This document shows, one piece after another, positions 55,537-64,000 of a DNA stretch of 64,000 nucleotides; position 1 is the stretch's first letter; each line of letters begins with the position of its first letter. Origin of the DNA: Thermomicrobiales bacterium (GTDB taxonomy: Bacteria; Chloroflexota; Chloroflexia; Thermomicrobiales; UBA6265). The DNA is taken from positions 62,001 to 126,000 of the forward strand of contig JAWKPF010000013.1 in assembly GCA_041390825.1 (NCBI GenBank). The letters run 5' to 3'. The notes below the pieces were generated by a model. The model saw only the letters and a list, made by a program, of their open reading frames with translations. It did not search any database and had not been told where the DNA came from. The translations under genes and the position numbers were made by a program.

Positions 55537-58137
55537 GTGGCACCCGCCACGTTCGAAGTCATTCCGCGTGAACGATTGCTCGATCTGATCGATTCGCCAG
55601 AGTTGGCGCCGGTCACATTGATCACTGCCCCTGCCGGGTATGGCAAGTCGACCCTTGCACATCAATGGGCGGAACGCCATGCGCCGCTGACGTGTGGTTG
55701 GTACCAGATTCGCACCGAGCACAATGCGCTAAATACCTTCCTCCATCATCTCTGGCGCGCTGTCGATGACGCCACCGGCAGACCAGAACCGGAACCCGAG
55801 ACGATCACCGTCGCTCTCCTGCTCGGCCGACTTGGCGCCCTGCCCAGCCTGACAATCCTCGTGCTCGATGACTACCACCTCATCGAGAACGGTCTTGTCC
55901 ATCAGGCGCTGGAGCAGCTTGTTCACGACCTTCCCCCAGGCACGCACCTGTTCATTCTCAGCCGGCAGGTTCCGGATATCCCGCTTGCGCGCTTGCGAGC
56001 GTATGGTCGTGTGCGACAGATCGAGCAGAGCGATCTCGCCTTTACCTTCGACGAAGTCAAGCAGGTGTTCGCACGGGCGGATGTCGATGACAAGACGCTT
56101 GGACGGTTGACGCGGAAGTCAGAGGGATGGATTGCCGGGCTCCAACTGTTGTTGATGTCGGTCAATCTGAACAGCGACTCCGCACCCAGGCAGCTCGACC
56201 GGCTGATCAGGACGACGACCGAGCACCGGTTGCTCAACGACTACATCGTCGAAGAGGTGCTCGAAGCGCTCCCGGACGATCTGCGCCGGTTCGTGCTCGA
56301 TACGGTTGTGCTCGAAACCCTCGAGCCAGAGCTCTGCAATTACGTGCTTCAGATCAAGCGGAGCAGGCGGCTTCTCGTCCAGCTCGAGGATGCGGTTGTC
56401 TTTGTGGGACGCCCAGGGGGGATTGGGCGCTCGCTCGCCTACCACCGGCTTTTCGCGGAGTGTGTGCAGCGGGTTCGGCTGAACAGCGGAATCGAGCCGT
56501 CCGCGAATGAGCTCCGGATGCGGGCCGCGCGCTGGCATCACGCGCATGGAAATCTGGAAGCGGCCGCAGATTATGCGCTCGCCGCTGAAGCCTGGGATGA
56601 GGCGGCCACGATCATTTGCGAGTTCATCCCGCTCGACTTCGCGCACACGAACGTCTGGGACTCGATGTACTGGCTGGGACGCTTGCCGGAAACGGCGTTG
56701 CGGAAGAACCTGCCGTTGTTCCAGAGCTATATCACCGCGCTGCTCGGGAATGGGTATATCGACAAGGCGCGTCCGTTGGTCGAGTCCTTCTTCAGTGCTC
56801 CTGAGATCGCACCCACACCACGGCAGCAAGGTTGGCACGCCACGCAGCGCGCCTACATTGCCTTTGTCGATGGAGATCGGGACGAGGCGCTCTATCAGAG
56901 TTATCGAGCGCTTGGGTTGCTGCCCACGGACGATGCGTCTGGCCGTCTGCTGGCCTGGGCCGGGATTCATCGCGAGAGCTACGCACGCGGGGAGCGCGCG
57001 TTGGCGCAGGAGGCGCTGCGGCAGGCGGAAGCCGATCACCGGCGACAGGCGCGCGAATCGATCTACTGGCACTTTCTCATGTCGCCGGACATTTCGAATG
57101 ACGTGGCGATCCGGGGAGAGCTATTCGATGCGGAAGCGCTGAACCGGCATTTCATGTCATTGCTTCCGGCCCCGATGCAAGCGTCGCTCGGCGCGTTCAA
57201 GCTTCGACTGCTCTGTATCTATCTGGAGCAGAATCGGCTCGACCTGGCAGCGGTCGAGGTGGAAGACATTCTCGCGGAACTACAGGAGCGCACCTATCTG
57301 ATCTGGTCGTCAGGCGCCCTGGTGGCCGTTGCCAATTACTACCTGGCGACAGGAGAACCCGAGCGCGCGTGGGAGACACTGCAACACGCATTGCAGGTGA
57401 CCCGTCAACACGGCGGACGCGAGTTGATTCGCAAGGCACAGACGGGTATTGCCAACTACTGGCTTCAGACCGGTCAGGACGGCTTGGCCCACGTCTGGGC
57501 AGGGCTCACCCACATCGATCCTCATGTGATCCGGGCGTTTGGCGATGTGGACCCACGAACGTTGCACGCGCAGATGATGTTCCGTGAGAAGCGGTACGCG
57601 GAAGCGTTGGCACTGCTCGACGAATCGATCGGTCTGGCGCGCTCGATCGGCAATGTAGCCGCCGAGATCCAGTTCCTCGTCTGGGCGTCGGTCGTGTCGC
57701 GCGCCATGGGCGCCCGGGACGAGGCGGATGACTCTCTGCGCCGGGCGCTCGAGTTGGGCGCGCCCGGAGGGTTCCATCGTGTCTATTCCAGCACCGACGC
57801 CGATCTGAGTGAGGCGATCCGGGCACTGCTCCCAACACTGAGCGAGCGGGCTCGGCATCATGCCAGCACGTTGGTCGGCGAGCAAGCGCCACCCGAGCCG
57901 GCTCCCTGGGCTGGAGCGCACTTGACCGACCGGGAGCGGGAGGTGCTCGGCGAGCTGATGTGCGGCAAGAGCACGCGAGAGATCGCGGGCGCGCTCTTCA
58001 TCACCGAGCGCACCGTCAAGAAGCATTTGGCGAACCTCTTTCAGAAGACCGGCACGCAGAATCGCTATGCGCTCGCCGTCTGGGGCCGCGAGCGAATGCA
58101 TACACGTCCCACGCCCCCGAACATTGCGGTTCGGTAG
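55537..58137 (+). CDS. LuxR-family ATPase regulator (LAL / MalT-like)
   Basis: 866 residues. It has an N-terminal STAND ATPase with Walker A TAPAGYGKSTL (about 30-40) and Walker B LTILVLDDYHLI, then helical winged repeats, a TPR-like region (about 330-770), and a C-terminal LuxR helix-turn-helix: LTDREREVLGELMCGKSTRE, IAGALFITERTVKKHLANLF. This is the MalT/LAL design, where ATP and an inducer drive oligomerisation and transcription activation. The GTG start has no ATG upstream in frame. The bases before it hold TGCGTACA (55422), a word repeated in the inverted repeats between this gene and the giant adhesin downstream, so it may control itself and the adhesin. Confidence 0.92.
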   Translation: MAPATFEVIPRERLLDLIDSPELAPVTLITAPAGYGKSTLAHQWAERHAPLTCGWYQIRTEHNALNTFLHHLWRAVDDATGRPEPEPETITVALLLGRLGALPSLTILVLDDYHLIENGLVHQALEQLVHDLPPGTHLFILSRQVPDIPLARLRAYGRVRQIEQSDLAFTFDEVKQVFARADVDDKTLGRLTRKSEGWIAGLQLLLMSVNLNSDSAPRQLDRLIRTTTEHRLLNDYIVEEVLEALPDDLRRFVLDTVVLETLEPELCNYVLQIKRSRRLLVQLEDAVVFVGRPGGIGRSLAYHRLFAECVQRVRLNSGIEPSANELRMRAARWHHAHGNLEAAADYALAAEAWDEAATIICEFIPLDFAHTNVWDSMYWLGRLPETALRKNLPLFQSYITALLGNGYIDKARPLVESFFSAPEIAPTPRQQGWHATQRAYIAFVDGDRDEALYQSYRALGLLPTDDASGRLLAWAGIHRESYARGERALAQEALRQAEADHRRQARESIYWHFLMSPDISNDVAIRGELFDAEALNRHFMSLLPAPMQASLGAFKLRLLCIYLEQNRLDLAAVEVEDILAELQERTYLIWSSGALVAVANYYLATGEPERAWETLQHALQVTRQHGGRELIRKAQTGIANYWLQTGQDGLAHVWAGLTHIDPHVIRAFGDVDPRTLHAQMMFREKRYAEALALLDESIGLARSIGNVAAEIQFLVWASVVSRAMGARDEADDSLRRALELGAPGGFHRVYSSTDADLSEAIRALLPTLSERARHHASTLVGEQAPPEPAPWAGAHLTDREREVLGELMCGKSTREIAGALFITERTVKKHLANLFQKTGTQNRYALAVWGRERMHTRPTPPNIAVR

Positions 58138-58182
58138 GTGCGATAGCAGCCGTTCGAAACCGACATGCGCGCGGGTGTGAGA

Positions 58183-58261
58183 GGTGTACTTGCGTACACC
58201 AGTACGTACACCATGAACGGACAGACTCGCCCAAATTGAAAGTGTCCGAACGTACACTTTC
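58183..58261 (+). promoter_or_regulatory. Cluster of inverted repeats upstream of the adhesin gene (candidate operators)
   Basis: Three elements: GGTGTAC-TTGC-GTACACC (58183-58200, perfect 7-bp arms), GTACGTAC (58202-58209, within AGTACGTACACC), and GAAAGTGT-CCGAACGT-ACACTTTC (58238-58261, perfect 8-bp arms). GTACAC or its complement occurs four times in under 80 bases. They lie between the LAL regulator stop and the adhesin start at 58414; no terminator or gene is seen in the rest of the 276-base gap. Confidence 0.55.
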
Positions 58262-58413
58262 TGGTCTTCCGGGGCATCCCCAACACTTACGATGAGAGGC
58301 TCTACCCGCATAGGGGATCTGGTGCTGTTTGCGACTCAGCACTGGCGCTGCCTGCTGTCCTCTCGTGTGAGTCGCGGTCGACGTCACGCTCTTTCGAAAG
58401 GCGGAGTTGGGGC

Positions 58414-61400
58414 ATGGGAAGAAGATTTGCACTATCCAGGTGGTTAGTGTTGGCGTTAGTGCTCGCCACGCTAGCCGCCCCATTGGCGGCTCCCGGGCTG
58501 CTCGGGAGCAGGTCGTCACCGTCAGCGGCGCTGGCGCAGGACGACCAGACTGGTTCGGAAGTGAACACCGGGGATACCGGCGAGGCCGCCATACCGACTG
58601 ACGTCGCGGACGATCAGACGGCGGAAGAGCCGACTGGTGTCGAAACCGATGGAACCACGACTGACGAGATGGGCGATGGCGACACCTCGGCCGCGCAACC
58701 GCCGACCGAAGTCGTGGAGCAACCGACCGATGTGGTCGACGTGCCCACCGATGTCGTGGAAGAGCCCACGGATGTCGTAGAGATTCCGACTGACACCACC
58801 ACCCCAGAGGCGGCGGAAGGGACCGTGGAAGTCGCCGCGGATGAGGTCGTCATTCCGGCGGCGCTTCCGGCCGGTGTCATCAACCTCGGATGTATCGCGC
58901 TCGATCCTTCGCAGCCAGATCTGCGGCAGGTCACGCTGGACGTGTTCCCCGCGGCTGGATACAGCGCCCCGGTGGTGACCGTGACCCTGACCCTGGTGGG
59001 TGGGGGAGCTGGCGACCCGACTAGTGGGCCGGGCGGTATGTCGACGAACCCGTATACCGGCACGGGAAGCTGGTACTGGGGCCCAACCCCAGGCTATTCC
59101 GCTATTTCGGTTTCCGCCGTCTACACGAATCTTGCGACGGGCCAAGATGAGCTGGCTTCTGGTTCGATCCAGTGCCATCCGGCGGCGACCTACACACCGA
59201 CGAATACGCCGTCGGTGACGCGAACCGCGACCCAGACGCCGGATCCCAACTGGACCTCGACGCCGTCGCGGACGCCATCGAACACGCGCACTCCAACGCA
59301 GACGCCGGATCCCAACTGGACTTCGACGCCCACGCGGACAGCGACGAATACGCCGGATCCAAACTGGACCTCGACGCCTTCGCGGACTCCGTCGGTAACG
59401 CGCACGTCTACCCCATTCGGGACGCCTGACGGTTCGGTCCGCATTACCTGCGGAAACTCGACTGTTCCGGGCGCAGGTGTCTATACGGGAGTGGTCACGG
59501 TCACAGGTCCGGGCTACGCAATTGCCAATTGGTCCCTGAAGCGGGCCGATGGCACATTCCTGTACGGTGGACCGGTCACGATTCCGCCGACAACCAACCC
59601 GATCTTTGTGGAGGAAGGCAACTTCGTTCAGGCGTTCCTGAACGTTGTCTACTACCACTCTGACGGCACCGTGTTCGCGGTTGCAAACGCCAGCGGGGTA
59701 TGCGACCTCACGCCGGGCAACACCTGGACACCGACGGCGACCGCCACGGCAACGCCAGACGTGACCAACACGTCGACCGCGTCGGCCACCAGCACGGCGA
59801 CCAACACGGCGACGAATACTGCGACGAATACTGCGACGAACACGCCGACCAACACGGCGACGGCGACGCCGATCTCGCTGGTTCCGGTCAACCCAACTGT
59901 CACGGGCAATGTTTGCACCGGTGGTGTCTTCACGCCGCCGACCGTGGTTCCGGGCACGACCGCCGGGTTGACCTACACGGTCACGCAGCAGCCGACCGAG
60001 GCCAATGGCTGGACGGCGATCGTGACTGCCACGATCACCGGATCTGGCTATAAATGGGGAACGCTGCCAACCGGCTGGGAAGAAACCAGCTCCACGGTTG
60101 CGACCTATACCGAGGTCATCGAGCCGAACCTCTGTGAAGAGGCGGTTCCCGTCCTTCCGGCGATCACGGGCAATGTCTGCACCGGTGGTGTCTTCACGCC
60201 GCCGACCGTGGTTCCGGGCACGACGACTGGGCTGAGCTACGAGGTCACGCAGCAGCCGACCGCTGGCAACAACTGGACGTATATCGTCTTTGCCACCGTG
60301 GAGAATGGCTATGAGTGGGGCAACCTGACCGGCAGCGGTTGGGTCGAGCTCACTGCCGCCAAGGCATTCTTGATCGGCACAGTCACGCCGAACCTTTGCC
60401 GGGAGACCGTTCCCGTTGCGCCGAGCGTCACTGATGGCGTTTGCACGGGTGGCGAATGGACCGCTCCGACGGTCAATCCGGTGACCACGACGGGCATCAA
60501 CTACGTGGTGACCCAGCTGCCGAACGCGGGCAATGGCTGGACCTACATCGTCACTGCGACCGTGCAAAACGGTTACGCCTGGGGCGATCTGACCGGCACC
60601 GGTTGGGTCGAGGTAAGCAGCGCAACTGCCACCTACACTGGCACGGTCGATCCGAATCTCTGCGAGCCGACCGTTCCGGCCGCTCCGGAAGCGACCGATG
60701 GTGTCTGCGAAGGCGGCGAATGGACCGCGCCGACGGTCGAGGCGATCAGCGGCACTGGTTACACCGCAGTGGTGACCCAGGAGCCGAACGCAGGCAATGG
60801 CTGGACCTATATCGTCACTGCGACGATCGAGGACGGCTATGAGTGGGGCGATCTGACGGGCACCGGCTGGGTCGAATCGACGTCCGCGGTGGCGACGTTC
60901 ACCAAGACGGTCGATCCGAACCTCTGCGTGCCGACCAAGCCGATCGCTCCTGAAGCCACCGATGGCGTCTGCGAGGGCGGCGAGTGGACCGCGCCGACGG
61001 TCGAGGCGATCAGCGGCACTGGCTACGTGGCACAGGTGACCCAGCAGCCGAACGCCGGCAACGGTTGGACCTACATCGTCACCGCGACGATCGAGAACGG
61101 CTATGAGTGGGACGACCTGACGGGCACCGGTTGGCAGAAGGTCGACGTCCGCGGTGGCGACGTTCACCAAGACGGTCGATCCGAACCTCTGCGTGCCGAC
61201 CAAGCCGCTTGCGCCTGAAGCGACCGATGGCGTCTGCGAGGGTGGCGAATGGACCGCGCCGACGGTCGAGGCGATCAGCGGCACTGGTTACACCGCAGTG
61301 GTGACCCAGCAGCCGAACGCTGGCAATGGCTGGACCTACATCGTCACCGCGACGATCGAGAACGGCTATGAGTGGGACGATCTGACGGGCACCGGTTGGC

Positions 61401-62419
61401 AGAAGGTGAACAATGCCACTGCCACCTACACCGACACGGTGGAGCCAAACGAGTGCGTGGAGACCACCCCGGTTGCGCCTGAGGTCACCGATGGCGTGTG
61501 CACCGGTGGCGAGTGGACCGTGCCGAAGATCGATCCTGTGACGACGCCGGGCATCAGCTACGTGGTCACGCAGCAGCCGAACGCTGGCAATGGCTGGACC
61601 TACATCGTCACTGCGACGGTGCAGAGTGGCTATGCCTGGGGCGATCTGACCGGCACGGGTTGGCAGAAGGTGACCAATGCCACTGCCACCTACACTGACA
61701 CGGTGGAGCCGAACCTCTGCGAGGATGTGTTCCCAGTCGCGCCGACCGTGGAAGACAACTTCTGCACCGGTGGTGTCTTCACTCCGCCGACTGTTGTGCC
61801 GGGTGTGACTCCTGGATTGGCCTACACGGTCGTCCAGCAGCCGACCGAGGCGAATGGCTGGACCTACATCGTCCGGGCGACGATCGTGGTCGACAACATC
61901 GCCTGGGGCAACCTGAGCGGAACGGGCTGGATTCGGGAGAGCGCGACGGTGGCGTCGTTCACCAAGACAGTTGTCCCGGCGCTCTGCGTGGAGATCATTC
62001 CGCCGCGGCCGACTGTTGCTCCGGAGACGAACGTCTGCATCGAAGACTCCTTCGTGCCGCCGGTGATCGTGCCGGGCAAGACGACCGGAGTGGTTTACAC
62101 CGTCGTGCAGCAGCCGTCGGCGAAGAATCGCTGGACGTACATCGTTACCGCCACGATTGTCGAGGACGGCATCGCCTGGGGCGACCTGAGTGGAACGGGT
62201 TGGGTTGCCGACAGCGCCACCAAGACCACCTACATCTCGACGGTGGTTCCGCACGGATGTGATGCGCCGAAGCCGCACAAGCCGACCGGGGTGGCAGTCC
62301 TGCCGAACACCGGTGCTGGTCCGAGTGGCGATTCGATGTTCACGATGCTCTGGCTGATGATCCTGGTGGCCTCGTCCGCTACCGTCATCGGGCTGCGCCT
62401 GCGACGAGTGTCGCGCTAG
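58414..62419 (+). CDS. Giant LPNTG-anchored surface protein with nine Cys-framed repeats, one-base frameshift in repeat 5
   Basis: A signal peptide (MGRRFALSRWLVLALVLATL onward, cleavage near LAQ) precedes an acidic Thr/Val repeat (PTDVVEQPTDVVDVPTDVVE), a beta domain (150-240), and Thr/Pro/Asn spacers (TPDPNWTSTPSRTPSNTRT; TATNTATNTATNT). A second beta domain lies between the spacers. From 59881 nine repeats of about 88 residues follow, each starting (T/N)GVC.GGEW or NVCTGGVF and ending (D/E)PNLC. The C terminus is a sorting signal: VLPNTGAGPSGDS (LPxTG), a membrane helix (MFTMLWLMILVASSATVIGL), and LRLRRVSR. At about 61147 one surplus base shifts the frame inside repeat 5; the reading resumes from STSAVATFTKTVDPNLC. 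Restored length is about 1,335 residues. No sortase is in the window. Likely a cell-surface adhesin or stalk. Confidence 0.85.
59881..62277 (+). repeat. Nine tandem repeats of about 264 bp in the adhesin gene
   Basis: Units begin near 59881, 60148, 60412, 60676, 60940, 61204, 61468, 61732 and 62002. Units 3-7 are nearly identical at DNA level over long stretches (for example GGCTGGACCTACATCGTCAC); units 1, 2, 8 and 9 are more diverged, as expected for an array homogenised at its centre. Confidence 0.88.
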
Positions 62420-62440
62420 CGTTCACCTCGGGTGATTTCG

Positions 62441-62478
62441 AACAGGCGAGCGGCGTCAGCCGCTCGCCTGTTCTTGTT
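62441..62478 (+). terminator. Rho-independent terminator of the adhesin gene
   Basis: A 14-bp perfect stem (AACAGGCGAGCGGC with its complement) closes the tetraloop GTCA and is followed by CTTGTTCT, 21 bases past the stop. Confidence 0.8.
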
Positions 62479-62599
62479 CTGGGCGCCTGGAAAATGCCGT
62501 CATCCTGCTATGCTGCGAACGGTGATTTTTCGGCTCAGGTGGTCCTGCTATCCTGTACCCGCCCCGACCGATATGTGTTGCTCTTGGAGGAGATCGTCG

Positions 62600-64000
62600 A
62601 TGACCCGGTTCCGGCATCTACGCCTTGCCCCCGCCCTGCTGGCGGTTGTTCTGATTCTGACATCCGTCGCGGGTGTCTTCTCTGTCAGGGCGCAGGATGC
62701 AACGGTGGAACCCGCCACCCCTGGCGCCGAGGCCGTTGCCTCGCCGGTGGCGCCGCCAGCGGAACCCTGGTTGGCGTCCGACTTCGTTTCCGGTCCCTGG
62801 CGGGTCGAGGTCGTCACCGCCAAACGAGCCAACGCCTTCTCCGAGTACGATCTGGAGAGCCGCGAGGACAAGGACTGGATCGTTGCCGTGGTGGATGTCA
62901 CCAACTGGTCCAGTGATGATGAAACGCTCAATCCGCGCGACTTCGCGATCGAAGTGCCGGGTGGAGCGGAGCCACGCGGGTTTGCGCGGCGCACCACCGA
63001 ACGAGTGGCCGAGCAACTCGGTCTGGAGCCGACCGATACCGATGCGGGAGTGGCGATCGACGAGGGCGAGAACGAGCGCCTGGTGCTCGTTTTCGAGCTG
63101 CCGATCGACTCCATCGATCCCAAGCTGTTCCTGGACGGCGAATCGCTTTCGATCCAGGGCGCGATCGACGGTGGCCCCGCGATCGACGCATTGCCGGAGA
63201 TGGGCGATCCGCCGAGCGCGGATGAGGTGGAACTGGGCGATGTGATCAACGGCTTCACGCTGACCCTTGGCGAAGACGAAACGGAAACGGTGCTTTCGTT
63301 CGTCGATGGCCCGTTGCCCGATGAGTGTTTCGGCGAAGAAGCAACACGCCGCCTGACCAGGTTGGCGACCGATACGCTCTATGTGGAGGTACTCGATGGG
63401 GCAACGATGGTCTGGACGGACGAGGACGATTCCAGCCGCCGATTGCTCAACTTCGAGCAGATCGACGGCGGCTATGCCGCGGTGTCCGAAGATGTCAGCG
63501 GGCCGTTTGCGGTCTGGCTGAAGGACGCGGAGCAGTCATCCAAGGACCGTGGCGGTGCGATTTGGGCCAATTGCACCGGTCCGCACGGGGTGACTCGAGT
63601 GGAAACCCCCGAACGGAGTCAGCTCAAGATCGGCGATGGCGAAGGGGGCGCCATTCCGTTCCATGTCTGGTTGGAGTGGAACCCGGTGATCGTCACCCAG
63701 CCGGATGGCGGGGCCTGGGCGTTCTTCGGCGCCACGGCGGATGCCGGCGATCTCAAGGACATGAAGATGGTCTACGCCGCGCACTACGACCCGTCTGAAG
63801 GTAAATGGCTGGATGCGTCCGCTATGCCATTGGGTGAAGTGCAGCTTGGGCCGTCGGCGGTGGTGGACAGCAAGGGCGTCGTGCATGTCGTCTATTCGGC
63901 TCGGGAGAAGGACGAGGACGGGTACTACAGCACGCTGCTCTACACGCGAGAGGATGGCAACGGTGGTTGGGTAGAGCCGGTTGCGGTATCGCTCGATCAA
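62600..64000 (+). CDS. Exported protein, 3' end outside window (beta-propeller/sialidase-like C-terminal part)
   Basis: ATG at 62600 follows a strong GGAGGAG 8 bases upstream and opens a frame with no stop to the window edge (467 residues so far). The signal peptide is MTRFRHLRLAPALLAVVLIL ... FSVRAQ, then the linker EPATPGAEAVASPVAPPAEP common in this genome. A first beta domain (about 55-210) has DWIVAVVDVTNWSSDDETLN, like a DUF4352-type immunoglobulin-like domain. From about 310 the sequence turns propeller-like: LEWNPVIVTQPDGGAWAFFG, VVDSKGVVHVVYSAREKDED, in which V-D-x-x-G-x-x-H-V-x-Y blades resemble sialidase or exo-glycosidase propellers. Complete function cannot be judged from the part present. 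Confidence 0.85.
   Translation, partial: MTRFRHLRLAPALLAVVLILTSVAGVFSVRAQDATVEPATPGAEAVASPVAPPAEPWLASDFVSGPWRVEVVTAKRANAFSEYDLESREDKDWIVAVVDVTNWSSDDETLNPRDFAIEVPGGAEPRGFARRTTERVAEQLGLEPTDTDAGVAIDEGENERLVLVFELPIDSIDPKLFLDGESLSIQGAIDGGPAIDALPEMGDPPSADEVELGDVINGFTLTLGEDETETVLSFVDGPLPDECFGEEATRRLTRLATDTLYVEVLDGATMVWTDEDDSSRRLLNFEQIDGGYAAVSEDVSGPFAVWLKDAEQSSKDRGGAIWANCTGPHGVTRVETPERSQLKIGDGEGGAIPFHVWLEWNPVIVTQPDGGAWAFFGATADAGDLKDMKMVYAAHYDPSEGKWLDASAMPLGEVQLGPSAVVDSKGVVHVVYSAREKDEDGYYSTLLYTREDGNGGWVEPVAVSLDQ

Noticed and set aside
58522..61284. Minus-strand frame of about 920 codons opposite the adhesin
   Set aside because: It mirrors the repeats of the adhesin and has Arg/Gly-rich text without a signal or motif; open only because of codon bias.

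Overview
The window is about 64 kb of high-GC bacterial DNA with no rRNA, tRNA, CRISPR array or phage module that I could recognise. Several traits point to a Chloroflexota member of the Thermomicrobia type: many exported proteins whose mature part begins with a linker such as AQDATPCPP or AQDASPVASPAA, very large LuxR/MalT-type (LAL) and AfsR-like ATPase regulators, Tat-exported family-5 solute-binding proteins, an ECF sigma factor paired with a membrane anti-sigma/PQQ-propeller protein, and many GTG/TTG starts. This placement is an inference from gene style, not a measured phylogeny.

Layout. 0-7.5 kb: end of a BASS-like transporter, a cytosolic arylsulfatase, a DUF4239-like membrane protein, a CorA-like protein lacking the GMN motif, and two tandem secreted SnoaL-like proteins. 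7.2-11.3 kb (minus): an M43 metalloprotease fused to exactly seven 49-residue PLL/DUF346 lectin blades, followed by an M28 peptidase carrying one such blade. 11.7-17.2 kb: an orphan oligopeptide-binding protein, then an overlapping minus-strand operon of ECF sigma factor, anti-sigma/PQQ-propeller protein and a secreted SnoaL/cupin-like protein. 17.4-19.5 kb: ABC-2 exporter. 19.6-23.8 kb: HNH nuclease, MMPL transporter, Cys-rich secreted protein. 23.8-28 kb is repeat-rich; its two main genes, a LacI regulator and a ClC (CLC-F-like) channel, are both frameshifted. 28-41.5 kb: phosphatase, secreted SnoaL/cupredoxin-like proteins, a second orphan binding protein, a reduced LuxR regulator, a Tat protein with a cupin, a four-helix-bundle protein, a GNAT acetyltransferase and an 820-residue S9-peptidase-like protein that has lost its catalytic triad. 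41.6-58 kb: D-amino-acid-dehydrogenase-like enzyme, AfsR-type regulator, a decarboxylase with an SMR-like transporter, MFS exporter, a second PLP decarboxylase, SDR, molybdopterin-binding protein and a full LAL regulator. 58.2-64 kb: a promoter region with several inverted repeats, a giant nine-repeat LPNTG-anchored surface protein, and the start of another exported protein running off the window.

Two themes link the genes. One is the cell surface and exterior: binding proteins, secreted SnoaL/cupredoxin proteins, lectin-proteases and the sortase-type adhesin, overseen by ECF, LAL and AfsR-type regulators. The other is an unusual load of intergenic repeats. At least nine arrays, though built on different words, share a strict 7-nt period and lie at or next to stop codons. 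There are also a 39-nt inverted tandem array, a 23-nt repeat array and a dispersed 23-nt near-palindrome. Several single-base frameshifts (LacI, ClC, cupin signal peptide, the adhesin, possibly the AfsR-type start) mean either real decay or assembly indels; read mapping would separate these.
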